From an uncultured Oscillospiraceae bacterium (lineage in GTDB: Bacteria; Bacillota; Clostridia; Oscillospirales; Acutalibacteraceae): a stretch of DNA of 64,000 nt. Made by a program: the position numbers and the translations under genes. Location of the stretch: contig UQQR01000001.1 in NCBI GenBank assembly GCA_900543215.1, positions 1 through 64,000 of the forward strand, read 5' to 3'. Below, in pieces: positions 15,843-24,663 of the stretch. The stretch's first letter is position 1, and every line of letters starts with the position of its first letter. Under the pieces are notes generated by a model. That model was not told the origin of the DNA, did not search any database, and saw nothing but the letters and a program-made list of their open reading frames with translations.

Positions 15843-15999
15843 ATGAATTTTTCTTATGATATAAAAAAATTGGAATATGAAATTAATCCCATTTTTATTA
15901 AAGGCTGATTGGTATGATCCTACTGTCGCTGCTAATGATGAGTTTTTCGGCAAAAGAGATCATTCCGAAAGTGCAGAACACAAAAGACCTAAAGAATAG
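15843..15999 (+). pseudogene. Frameshifted small gene
   Basis: A frame from ATG 15843 (MNFSYDIKKLEYE...) stops at about 15908, while a second frame from 15901 continues DWYDPTVAANDEFFGKR to a stop at 15999. Together they look like one small gene of about 50 residues broken by one frameshift. No family recognised. Confidence 0.4.
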
Positions 16000-16059
16000 C
16001 GTAAGAATGTAACAATATCACGAAAAATACTGTAATCACAATATTTCTGATGAAAGCTG

Positions 16060-16088
16060 TTGATATTTGGATTATAATACGCTATAAT
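16060..16088 (+). promoter_or_regulatory. Promoter of the defence-island regulator
   Basis: TTGATA (16060-16065), 17-base spacer, TATAAT (16083-16088), about 35 bases before the ribosome-binding site of the XRE gene. Confidence 0.7.
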
Positions 16089-16136
16089 ATAAAACAACGG
16101 TATTTACTATAATAACTATTTATGAGGTGTAATACA

Positions 16137-16349
16137 ATGGCCGCAAGCTATAAAAAATTGTTCAAGCTTCTGATCGACCGTGATATGAAAAAGAAAGAGC
16201 TCGCCGAAAAAGCCGGCATCAGCATCGCAACCATTACAAAAATGGGTAAAGACGGCGCCGTAGTTTCCAGCGATGTCCTTGTGAAGATATGTACTGCTCT
16301 GGAATGTAAGATGGACGATATCGTCGAGATTGTACCGGATGAGAAATAA
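16137..16349 (+). CDS. Small XRE-type regulator of the restriction cluster
   Basis: A 70-residue protein that is nearly all helix-turn-helix (KKKELAEKAGISIATITKMGKDG, then SSDVLVKICTALECKMDDIVEI), like YozG-type mini-regulators or restriction C-proteins. GAGGTG precedes ATG 16137. It is the first gene ahead of the restriction-modification cluster, and 16 bases separate it from the next gene, so it may set the timing of methylase and nuclease expression. That role is inferred from position. Confidence 0.8.
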   Translation: MAASYKKLFKLLIDRDMKKKELAEKAGISIATITKMGKDGAVVSSDVLVKICTALECKMDDIVEIVPDEK

Positions 16350-16365
16350 GGGAGGAGAACAAAGC

Positions 16366-16773
16366 ATGGCAAAATCTAAACTTATTCCCTCTGTTAAAAT
16401 CATTTCCCAAGAACAACTAAAAATAAGTGAGAAAAAAGAAACTTTTCAATTTTTGTCAGATCACGGCATAACAGTAATAAAGAATTCTAACTATTCAAAG
16501 CGTCAAGAAAATAGATCCGTATTTTGGATTAATCCGAATTTAAATTCAATTGATAAAGATTGGGATTTGGTTTTGAATGACCAAATTGAATGTCAACTCA
16601 TTTATCTGCATATTCCCGCCGGTTCACTTGTTATGCAAGCCGAAGGTAGACAGGGGCTTGTGATGAGGCATAAGCCAGATAGAATCTATCTGAGCATCTC
16701 ATCAGAAACATTTATTGATCAAAGAAGTAAGTGCGATTTTTCCCCTTTCATTATCAAAAAGATAGGGTATTAA
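16366..16773 (+). CDS. Hypothetical protein of the restriction operon
   Basis: A 135-residue soluble protein, no recognised domain. Start ATG 16366 is set by GGGAGGA about 10 bases upstream. It contains a Trp/Asn-rich segment (SVFWINPNLNS) and LIYLHIPAGSL. It ends directly before the vsr gene and is thus co-transcribed with it. Candidate accessory subunit of the restriction cluster; nothing in the sequence defines a role. Confidence 0.65.
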   Translation: MAKSKLIPSVKIISQEQLKISEKKETFQFLSDHGITVIKNSNYSKRQENRSVFWINPNLNSIDKDWDLVLNDQIECQLIYLHIPAGSLVMQAEGRQGLVMRHKPDRIYLSISSETFIDQRSKCDFSPFIIKKIGY

Positions 16774-16779
16774 TTGGCT

Positions 16780-17193
16780 ATGGATATGCATACACCTGAA
16801 CAACGACGCAGAAATATGCAAGCAGTCAAGAACAAGGACTCACAAATAGAGTTGTTGTTGCGTCAAGAATTATGGAAACGCGGCCTTCGTTACAGAAAGA
16901 ACGTGAACCGCATATACGGCAAACCTGATATTGTATTCATCGGTAAAAAGGTCGCTATCTTTTGCGATAGTGAGTTTTGGCATGGATACAATTGGGAAGA
17001 ACGAAAGAAAGACTTTAAGTCCCATCGAGATTTTTGGATACCAAAGATAGAGCGGAATATGGAGCGAGATGCTGAGGTGACAGCAAGACTCGAATCCGAC
17101 GGATGGACGGTACTACGTTTTTGGGGCAACGAAATCAAAAACAACACAGTGCAATGCGCAGAAAAAATTGAAAAGGCGGTAAATTTAAAATGA
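16780..17193 (+). CDS. vsr: Very short patch repair endonuclease Vsr
   Basis: Nicks T:G mismatches that arise by deamination of 5-methylcytosine, starting their repair. The 137-residue protein shows the family's start (TPEQRRRNMQAVKNKDS), KPDIVFI with the metal-binding Asp, FWHGYNW with the active-site His, and the zinc-binding-type C-terminal part less clearly. In Vsr the nuclease motif is usually FVDGCFWHGC; here it is FCDSEFWHGYNW. It overlaps the fused methyltransferase by four bases, so it protects the genome from that enzyme's product. ATG 16780 preferred over TTG 16774. Confidence 0.9.
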   Translation: MDMHTPEQRRRNMQAVKNKDSQIELLLRQELWKRGLRYRKNVNRIYGKPDIVFIGKKVAIFCDSEFWHGYNWEERKKDFKSHRDFWIPKIERNMERDAEVTARLESDGWTVLRFWGNEIKNNTVQCAEKIEKAVNLK

Positions 17194-19331
17194 AGAAAAT
17201 CAGAACCATTGATTTATTTGCGGGGATTGGCGGAATTAGATTAGGTTTTGAAAAAGCTTTTGGTGAGGATAATATAGAAACTGTTTTTGTTAGTGAATGG
17301 GATAAATATGCACAAACAACATATGCTGCTAATTTCAAAGATAATTTTGCTATTGCCGGTGATATTACCAAAGTGGATGAGAAGGATATCCCTGAATTTG
17401 ATATTTGCTTGGCGGGATTTCCTTGTCAAGCGTTCAGCCTCGCAGGGCAACGTATGGGATTTAAAGATAATTATAAAGGAACATGCCGTGGAACTCTTTT
17501 TATGGATGTCGCAAGAATTTGTGAATATCATAAACCTAAAGTGATTTTTTGCGAAAATGTTAAAGGGCTTGTTATTCACGATAAAGGAAGGACGTTTGAT
17601 ATTATACGAAAAACCTTTGAGGAATTAGGTTACAAAGTGTTTTATCAAGTTCTCAACAGTAAGAATTATGGTGTTCCTCAAAACCGCGAACGAATCTACA
17701 TTGTTGCATTTCGTAATGATATTGCTCCCAAGAACTTTCAATTTCCGGAACCGACCGACAAAACCAAAAGAATATGGAATATATTAGAAGATGCTCCTGT
17801 TGATGCAAAATATTATTTAAGCGATGTATACTATGAAACCTTAAAAAAGCATAAAGCAAGACACGCCGCAAAAGGTAACGGTTTTGGCTTTGAAATAAGA
17901 TATATTGACCAAATATCAGGTGCTATTGTCTGTGGCGGTATGGGAAGAGAAAGAAATCTTATAAAAGATGATCGACAAGAAAAATTAGTTCCCACTACAC
18001 ACATTAAGGGTGATATAAACTCTGATTTTGTTCGCAAAATGACTCCCCGCGAATGGGCACGTCTGCAAGGTTTTCCGGATACTTTTGTTCTTCCTCTTGC
18101 GGACACACATCTTTATAAGCAGCTTGGAAATAGCGTCACAGTTCCTGTGATAGAAGCTATTGCAAAAAAAATCATGGAGGTTCTCATCCCTAAATCCGAT
18201 TTGCAAAATGATGGGATTTCTCAAGACTCAAACGGAATTGCTTCTCCTACTTTGTCCGGAAATAAAGGCGAGTGGAGTGAGATATATGTGTTTTTAAGAT
18301 TGCTTCATCTCGGTAAGCTATATGCAGCTGATGAAGACTTGAATAAGTTAGATGGCGTCTTTTACAATATTATAGACATTATACGCAAAGAAAACATCGG
18401 ATCGCTTGAATTTTATATAAACCAAAACAATCGTATTTCTGTCTTTAGAGTAGACAACGGAGAAGTGCTGGGCGAATTTGATGTTTCTGATTTCAGAGTT
18501 GCGGCAGATAAACTCTATACGGAGATTATCTCAGCTAAAACCTCTACATTTACTTCAGCTAATACTGAAGCTTTTTTGAACGAGTTAAATATTACAACAA
18601 TTAAAGCAAGAGCAAACGACAAATCCGATATACGAATAAAGATTCATGATATTAATTCAGGTATAGAAGCGGTTCAAGGATTTAGCATTAAATCAAGATT
18701 AGGCGAAGCATCTACGTTAATCAATGCAGGGAAAACCACAAATTTCATTTATGAAATATGCGGTGCGTTTAACGATGCTTTAATGTATGAATTTAATACC
18801 TGCTCCAATCAGATAAAAAAGCGATTTGAGGTGCTGAAAAAAGCAGATTGCAGTATCAATTATTGTGAAATGGAGAACAAAAGTTTTGAAGGAAATCTGT
18901 TAATGTTGGATGGTGATTTGCCTGCGATTTGTGCCAAAATGTTACACTTGTATTATGCCGAAGGGATCAGAGATGTTTCGAAATCACTTGAAAAGATGAG
19001 CTCAATGAATCCTATGGGATACAATTTAACATTAGGACATCCGTTCTATCAATACAAATTCAAGAAACTGCTGTCAGAATGTGCATTAGGTATGACACCT
19101 GCAAAAACATGGAATGGTATAGCAGATGCGACAGGAGGATACATTATTGTCCGCGAAGATGGCGAGGTGCTTTGCTATCACCTGTTTAATCGTAATGAAT
19201 TTGAAAACTATCTTATGAAAAATACTAAATTTGAAACAGCAAGTACAAGTAGACATCAATTTGGTTCGATTTATAAAGAAAACGGAAAGTATTATTTGAA
19301 ATTAAACATGCAAATCAGATTTATTAAGTGA
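17190..19331 (+). CDS. Cytosine-C5 methyltransferase fused to HpaII-like endonuclease
   Basis: A 713-residue bifunctional protein. Residues 1-335 are a complete C5 methyltransferase: FAGIGG (motif I), GFPCQ with catalytic Cys79, ENV (about 122), QNRERI (motif VIII), LQGFP and QLGNSVTVP (motif X). From about residue 357 (NKGEWSEIYVFLRLL, GKLYAADEDLNKL) it resembles the HpaII restriction endonuclease family, which cuts CCGG and is normally a separate protein of similar length. Specificity CCGG is inferred. Fusion ties cutting to methylation in one chain. Family assignment of the second half is from memory of the Pfam pattern. Confidence 0.8.
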   Translation: MKKIRTIDLFAGIGGIRLGFEKAFGEDNIETVFVSEWDKYAQTTYAANFKDNFAIAGDITKVDEKDIPEFDICLAGFPCQAFSLAGQRMGFKDNYKGTCRGTLFMDVARICEYHKPKVIFCENVKGLVIHDKGRTFDIIRKTFEELGYKVFYQVLNSKNYGVPQNRERIYIVAFRNDIAPKNFQFPEPTDKTKRIWNILEDAPVDAKYYLSDVYYETLKKHKARHAAKGNGFGFEIRYIDQISGAIVCGGMGRERNLIKDDRQEKLVPTTHIKGDINSDFVRKMTPREWARLQGFPDTFVLPLADTHLYKQLGNSVTVPVIEAIAKKIMEVLIPKSDLQNDGISQDSNGIASPTLSGNKGEWSEIYVFLRLLHLGKLYAADEDLNKLDGVFYNIIDIIRKENIGSLEFYINQNNRISVFRVDNGEVLGEFDVSDFRVAADKLYTEIISAKTSTFTSANTEAFLNELNITTIKARANDKSDIRIKIHDINSGIEAVQGFSIKSRLGEASTLINAGKTTNFIYEICGAFNDALMYEFNTCSNQIKKRFEVLKKADCSINYCEMENKSFEGNLLMLDGDLPAICAKMLHLYYAEGIRDVSKSLEKMSSMNPMGYNLTLGHPFYQYKFKKLLSECALGMTPAKTWNGIADATGGYIIVREDGEVLCYHLFNRNEFENYLMKNTKFETASTSRHQFGSIYKENGKYYLKLNMQIRFIK

Positions 19332-19341
19332 GGTTATTTAT

Positions 19342-19965
19342 ATGTTAAAGAGATTGGGGATCGTCAAATCAAGAGGTACCAAGGGATATCGTGTTTTTAT
19401 GAACCATATAGAGCCTGACTTTATGAACAATACGATGGGTGCGAGCGAATATGTCAGGCATTGCTGGAATAAATATGAGGCATCCAGCTTTGCCGGAAAT
19501 AATTCTTTAAATGGTATAATATTTGAGCTGATCATAGCAACATTGTTTGTGAAAGAAAGGATAGTACCGCTTCATATACAGGCACAAGTTACATTTGTCC
19601 CCAATGTTACCTTTGATGCTGTTTTATATACGAATGAATCCGGTCCGATTGGTCTCAGCTTAAAAACAAGCCTGCGTGAGCGTTACAAACAGGCAGATCT
19701 TGAAGCGGTTGCTCTAAAATATGTACATAGAAAGGCTGAAAACTATCTGCTCACTATGGATAGAAATGAAGCGGAAACTGTATCAAGGAAAATAATGGAT
19801 GGTGCTGTTCTCGGATTAGATAAAGCTATATTAGCATCATCAAACGAGTTTGATAAATTTATTGATGATTTGAAAGCTAAAGTATTTATATCTCCCGGTG
19901 CAGTTGAAATTATAACTGCATCGCGGGTGATTACCAAACAAATCATTAATAATGCGATGGCTTAG
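19342..19965 (+). CDS. Type II restriction endonuclease, specificity unknown
   Basis: A 207-residue protein between the fused enzyme and a second C5 methyltransferase, the position of a cognate nuclease. A PD-(D/E)XK-like core is plausible: Glu in FELIIATLF, Asp in TFDAVLYT, and the strand GLSLKTS carrying the Lys. A GAGG site precedes ATG 19342. Its end lies five bases from the following methyltransferase. I do not recognise the sequence family or the target site. Confidence 0.65.
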   Translation: MLKRLGIVKSRGTKGYRVFMNHIEPDFMNNTMGASEYVRHCWNKYEASSFAGNNSLNGIIFELIIATLFVKERIVPLHIQAQVTFVPNVTFDAVLYTNESGPIGLSLKTSLRERYKQADLEAVALKYVHRKAENYLLTMDRNEAETVSRKIMDGAVLGLDKAILASSNEFDKFIDDLKAKVFISPGAVEIITASRVITKQIINNAMA

Positions 19966-19970
19966 ACATA

Positions 19971-20918
19971 ATGAGAGTCGGAAGTTTGTTTTCCGGAATA
20001 GGCGGTATCGACCTGGGTTTTGAACAGGCGGGGTTTGAGATAGCTTGGGCAAATGAAATAGATGCCGCGGCTTGCAAAACATATCGTCACAACTTTCCGA
20101 ACACACATCTTATTGAAGGCGATGTACGCGATGTTGATCCGTGCATCTTGACTGATATAGATGCACTGGTTGCGGGATTTCCGTGTCAGCCATTCTCAAT
20201 TATGGGGTACCGCAAAGGATTTAAAGATCCGCGTGGAAATTTATTCTTTGAAATATCTCGCTTTATTGATGCTAAACTACCGAGGATAGTGTTCTTAGAA
20301 AATGTTCGAAACCTAATGAAGCACGATAATGGTAAGACATTTCTCGTGGTTTATAATACATTGGCTCAATTTGGGTATTCCGTAAAGTACAAAGTGATAA
20401 ACGCTACCGATGTGAATATTCCGCAGAATCGTGCGAGAATTTTCATAGTGGCGTTTCGCAATATAGAGGATTGTGAAAGATTTACTTTTCCCGAATCTAT
20501 ACCGCTTGAAGCAACGATTGATGATATTATAGATCGAAGAGTATGGCATGACGATATCTATTATTATTCCCCGGAGAGCCGATATTTTAAGATACTCAAT
20601 GCGAAAATCGTCGACAAAACGGGAATTTACAGGATTGATGATAGCGGTGTCGCAACCAGAAAATGGGAAAAATGTCCCACATTGAAAGCAAATATGGGAA
20701 CCTATCCAGATCGCGTGCCGATCATACGTGATGATTTCGGTATTCGCAAGCTAACGCCTGCGGAGTGCCTTGCGTTCCAAGGATTTCCAAAAGATTATTC
20801 TTTTAAAGGTATCTCCCTTGAAAGCGCTTATAAGCAATGCGGCAATAGTGTTGTTGTTCCAGTTATAAGAAGGATAGCAGAAAAACTACATTTAATCATG
20901 GATAATGTGTCATTGTGA
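19971..20918 (+). CDS. Second DNA cytosine-C5 methyltransferase
   Basis: A 315-residue C5 methyltransferase: FSGIGG (motif I), GFPCQPFS with catalytic Cys72, LENVRN (motif VI, about 110), NRARI (motif VIII), LAFQGFP and QCGNSVVVP (motif X). The target recognition region lies between about residues 180 and 265. It is distinct from the fused methyltransferase upstream, so the cluster has two different cytosine specificities. It starts five bases after the nuclease gene and presumably protects that nuclease's site. Confidence 0.9.
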   Translation: MRVGSLFSGIGGIDLGFEQAGFEIAWANEIDAAACKTYRHNFPNTHLIEGDVRDVDPCILTDIDALVAGFPCQPFSIMGYRKGFKDPRGNLFFEISRFIDAKLPRIVFLENVRNLMKHDNGKTFLVVYNTLAQFGYSVKYKVINATDVNIPQNRARIFIVAFRNIEDCERFTFPESIPLEATIDDIIDRRVWHDDIYYYSPESRYFKILNAKIVDKTGIYRIDDSGVATRKWEKCPTLKANMGTYPDRVPIIRDDFGIRKLTPAECLAFQGFPKDYSFKGISLESAYKQCGNSVVVPVIRRIAEKLHLIMDNVSL

Positions 20919-20981
20919 TGTTCTTAGTGAAAATATCATACATAAAACAGAGATTATTTATTTAAGTGATGAGGTAATATT

Positions 20982-22115
20982 ATGAAATCTTCGGCAGAAT
21001 TAAGACCCTTGCTCAAATATCCAGGGGGAAAAACTTCAGAATTGCCAATTATATTAAAGTATATCCCTGCCAACATAACAAAATATATAGAACCTTTTCT
21101 TGGTGGGGGTGCTGTATATTTTGCAATTAACGCGGCTGAATATTATGTGAACGATAAATCCGAAGATTTGATGTTTTTGTATAAATATATTAAAAATAAA
21201 GATGTTGATTTCTTTAATGAATTGGAAATGATAAATAGTAATTGGAAATTACTGAGTGGCATTTCGAAAGATGGATTTGAACGATTTGCAAATATATTAT
21301 TAAGATATAAAAATGATGAAATAGAAAAAGATAAAATCATCGATATTGTATCTGAAATGGTTAATGAATTTGAAAACATCGATGGACCACTTTTTCAATT
21401 AGAAAACATTCAACAACCAATATTCAAAAAGCAATTACGTAAAAATATTGTCAGTATAATTAAAAGGATTTGCAAAAATGAAAAAACTAAAGAGAGAGAA
21501 CTTTCTGAAGAAGAGTTAAAAGATAATTTTGAATGTTCAATAAAAAGTGCTTATTATATGTATTTTAGGGAACTATACAATTATCCGGAAAAATATACAT
21601 TATCAAAACCGAGAACAGTTGCAATTTTTTTATTTATAAGAGAATATTGTTATTCTTCTATGTTTCGATTTAATACAAAAGGAAAATTTAATGTTCCTTA
21701 TGGCGGGATATCATATAATAAAAAAAGTTTGACATCTAAAATAGAATACTATAAATCAGAAGAACTTTTAGATTTTTTTGCAAGAACAAGTTTTAGCACT
21801 AATGATTTCCAAACATTTTTAAATGATTTGAATTTATCTGAAAACGATTTTATGTTTTTAGATCCCCCGTATGATACAACATTTAGCGAATATGATAAGA
21901 ATAGTTTTGATCAAGATGATCAAATTAGATTGGCGCAATATCTGATAAATGATTGTAATTGCAAATTTATGCTAGTTATTAAAAAAACGGAATTCATAGA
22001 AAACTTATATAAGGATAAAGGTTTGCAAATAATTGAATTTGATAAAAACTATTTTGTTAGTTTTAAAAACAGAAACAAAAAAAATGTAAAGCATTTGCTT
22101 ATAAAAAATTATTAA
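20982..22115 (+). CDS. D12-class DNA adenine methyltransferase
   Basis: A 377-residue N6-adenine methyltransferase. LLKYPGGKTSELP at the start, the S-adenosylmethionine motif PFLGGGAV (about 38-44) and catalytic DPPY (294-297) are in D12/alpha-group order. The middle (100-200) is Lys/Glu rich and unusually long, probably a target recognition insertion. It opens an AT-rich operon distinct in composition from the genes on either side; GATGAGG precedes ATG 20982. Specificity cannot be read from sequence. Confidence 0.9.
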   Translation: MKSSAELRPLLKYPGGKTSELPIILKYIPANITKYIEPFLGGGAVYFAINAAEYYVNDKSEDLMFLYKYIKNKDVDFFNELEMINSNWKLLSGISKDGFERFANILLRYKNDEIEKDKIIDIVSEMVNEFENIDGPLFQLENIQQPIFKKQLRKNIVSIIKRICKNEKTKERELSEEELKDNFECSIKSAYYMYFRELYNYPEKYTLSKPRTVAIFLFIREYCYSSMFRFNTKGKFNVPYGGISYNKKSLTSKIEYYKSEELLDFFARTSFSTNDFQTFLNDLNLSENDFMFLDPPYDTTFSEYDKNSFDQDDQIRLAQYLINDCNCKFMLVIKKTEFIENLYKDKGLQIIEFDKNYFVSFKNRNKKNVKHLLIKNY

Positions 22116-22129
22116 ATAGGAGGATACAT

Positions 22130-23617
22130 ATGGGAAAAATATATTCAGAAGAAGATCTCATAATTCCTGCATTGTTTGAGCTGTATTTTAATCGTGACGG
22201 AATGACAACATCTATGTTGATAAAAGCCCTAACTGAAAATCTTCAACCAGAAGGAGAAGATGCTGAGATTTTGTTTGGAAGAAAAGATAGTCGATTTTCT
22301 CAAAAAGTAAGAAATTTAGTTTCCCACAAAAGATTACATCCGTATGTTAATTTATCTAAAGTAGAAGGGCAAAAAGAAACTATATTCACAATAAATAATG
22401 ATGGCATAGATATTTTAAAAAAAAGTGATTATTATATTTTAAATTACCAAGATCGTGAAAATGAAAATATTAATAAAGAAAGCTATGAGTTTGATGGAGA
22501 AGAAACATTTGAAACAGTTGATACCTATGATTTTATTGAGAAAACATATGTTAGCGTTGAAAATGTTAATTATACAGTATATGAGCTGAAACGTAAATAT
22601 GATAAGACAAAAAAAGAAAGAGAGGAAGGGAAAGAACCGCAAAACGGTTTGATACTAGATGATTCTTTTCAAAGAACAGGAGATGTTTGGGGGACTAAAG
22701 ATAAAGTAAAATTTATCGAAAGCATCTTAATGGATATTCCAATTCCATTCATATATCTTGCAGAAGGAAAACGTGGAAATCTTATTGTTATAGATGGTCG
22801 TCAAAGATTAACAGCATTATTTGATTATCTTGATAATAAATATCCTTTGCGTAATATTGAGTTCTTTCCACAATTGAAAGGAAAAAGAGTTAAACGCTTG
22901 ACTAATGAATTGGAAACATTTAAAACTAAAATTGAAGATTATCATCTTTATGTAATAAAAATCAAAATGTCTACTCCTGAAGAGTTTAAGTTACAAATTT
23001 TTGCTCGTGTTAATAAAACAGGTATGCAGCTTAATCCTCAAGAAATTCGTCATGCATTGCATCAAGGCGAAAGCACGCTGTTACTTGAAAAGATTTCCAA
23101 TAAGTATGAAATAATTAATAAAAAACGCATGAAGGATAGATACTTAGCAATTAGATACATTGCTATGCGTTTGTATTATTTAAAGAAACTAAAAAATTAC
23201 GATAAGGGAAAAATAGTGACATATACAACTATTAATACTTTTTTGGGGGAGGCTATGGATGCGATTAATACATTTACTGCTGATCAAATAGAAGAAGTGC
23301 TTAATGATTTTTGTTACGCATATGAAACGGCATGTGAAACATGGGGAGATTATGCATTTAAGGTAAAAAAAGATTCACCTATCAATATGATCTTATTTGA
23401 GATTTCATTGCTTTTAATGTCTTTAACCAAAGATGATGAAACAGCTAAGGTTTATCTCGAACAAATAAAACATATTGATCTCGACGACACTCAAGAGCTA
23501 GACGAAGATATTGAAACACCCTTTGAGTACAATTTAAAATATCATCGTGATTCTAAAGAGAATTTTGAGCAGAGGATTAACTGGATAAGACAAATCGTGG
23601 GTGGAGATAATGATTAA
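22130..23617 (+). CDS. Winged-helix plus DUF262 protein
   Basis: A 495-residue protein. Residues 1-100 look like a winged-helix domain of the kind at the N-terminus of Mrr-type enzymes (ending IFTINNDGIDILKK). Residues 165-420 are DUF262, with the ParB/Srx-like NTPase motif IDGRQRLTAL (221-230) and ARVNKTGMQLNPQEIRHAL. DUF262 proteins (GmrSD, BrxU, SspE) hydrolyse nucleotides to license DNA cleavage. A DUF1524/HNH nuclease half is absent, so the cutter may be another gene. It follows the methyltransferase by 14 bases (TAGGAGG site) and overlaps the ATPase gene by eight. Confidence 0.8.
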   Translation: MGKIYSEEDLIIPALFELYFNRDGMTTSMLIKALTENLQPEGEDAEILFGRKDSRFSQKVRNLVSHKRLHPYVNLSKVEGQKETIFTINNDGIDILKKSDYYILNYQDRENENINKESYEFDGEETFETVDTYDFIEKTYVSVENVNYTVYELKRKYDKTKKEREEGKEPQNGLILDDSFQRTGDVWGTKDKVKFIESILMDIPIPFIYLAEGKRGNLIVIDGRQRLTALFDYLDNKYPLRNIEFFPQLKGKRVKRLTNELETFKTKIEDYHLYVIKIKMSTPEEFKLQIFARVNKTGMQLNPQEIRHALHQGESTLLLEKISNKYEIINKKRMKDRYLAIRYIAMRLYYLKKLKNYDKGKIVTYTTINTFLGEAMDAINTFTADQIEEVLNDFCYAYETACETWGDYAFKVKKDSPINMILFEISLLLMSLTKDDETAKVYLEQIKHIDLDDTQELDEDIETPFEYNLKYHRDSKENFEQRINWIRQIVGGDND

Positions 23618-24662
23618 TAACATATCGATAAATAATTTTAAATCATTAAAAAATGTACAATTGAATTTGGGACAGTTTAACTTATTGTGTGGAACTAATG
23701 CGAGTGGTAAATCTTCGTTAATTCAAGCAATTTTATTAATGGCTCAAAACAATGGCACAGATAGCGAAATTATTCTTAATGGTGAACTTGTAAGTCTTGG
23801 TGAGTTTCGCGAGATAAAGAATTTCGACGCAAGTAATGATGTTCCTGTTTCGATTATTCTTACTAACAATCAGCAAAAATCTTCTGTATTGGAATTTAAT
23901 CAGGATGATATTTTAAACAAAGCAATTGAGTTCCCGATTATTAATCGGCAATTATATTATCTTGCAGCCAACCGCATAGGGAATGCTGATGTGTTTGAAA
24001 GAGCGTCCAGAAAGAATGTTTTTGGTATGCTTGGTGAGTATGCAATTAGTTTTTTGCAGGATAATAAAGAAGAAAATATGCCCGAGTATTTGATTTACAA
24101 TAGAGACGAAGAAACGGCACATATTTTTGTAGATGAAGTCAACTATTGGATGAGAAGAATTACAGGATCCACATTGAAGGTTGAAGAAATACAAAAAACC
24201 AATAAATTAGTTTTGTCTTATTCTAATAATAAAAATTATCAAGTAAGAACCTCTAATACAGGCAGCGGTCTTAGTTATGTAGTCTCAATAATTATTTTGG
24301 GGTTGGGAGTTGGTCTTCTTACAAAAGAAACCGAAGAAAAACCTATTATAATTATTGAAAATCCAGAAATTCATTTGCATCCAAAGGCGCAATCGGTTTT
24401 AACTGAGTTTTTATCATGGTTATCTAATTATATGCAAATCATTATAGAAACTCATAGTGATCATATTTTTAACGGATTTAGAAAGATGATTAAAAATGAA
24501 AAAATAAATCCGGAAAATTCTAATTTATTTTTCTTTAGCTTAGAAAACAATGAAACATTGATTAAAAAAATTGAAATATCAAAAAGTGGGAAATTGCTAA
24601 CAATGGAAAAAGATCTTTTTGATCAGTTTCAAATTGACTTGTCTGAATTGTTGAGGAAATGA
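23610..24662 (+). CDS. ABC/SMC-like AAA ATPase (OLD/DUF3696 type)
   Basis: A 350-residue ATPase with an N-terminal 'INNFKSLKNV' start, Walker A GTNASGKSS (about 28-36), Walker B IIIIENPEIHLHP (near 247) and ETHSDHIFNG, the order of RecF/OLD-type ATPases; the C-terminus suggests DUF3696. In AbiL, PARIS and Gabija such ATPases sense phage and release an effector. Start ATG 23610, inside the end of the DUF262 gene. Only one base separates its stop from the next start, a sign of strict co-expression. Confidence 0.85.
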   Translation: MINNISINNFKSLKNVQLNLGQFNLLCGTNASGKSSLIQAILLMAQNNGTDSEIILNGELVSLGEFREIKNFDASNDVPVSIILTNNQQKSSVLEFNQDDILNKAIEFPIINRQLYYLAANRIGNADVFERASRKNVFGMLGEYAISFLQDNKEENMPEYLIYNRDEETAHIFVDEVNYWMRRITGSTLKVEEIQKTNKLVLSYSNNKNYQVRTSNTGSGLSYVVSIIILGLGVGLLTKETEEKPIIIIENPEIHLHPKAQSVLTEFLSWLSNYMQIIIETHSDHIFNGFRKMIKNEKINPENSNLFFFSLENNETLIKKIEISKSGKLLTMEKDLFDQFQIDLSELLRK

Positions 24663-24663
24663 T

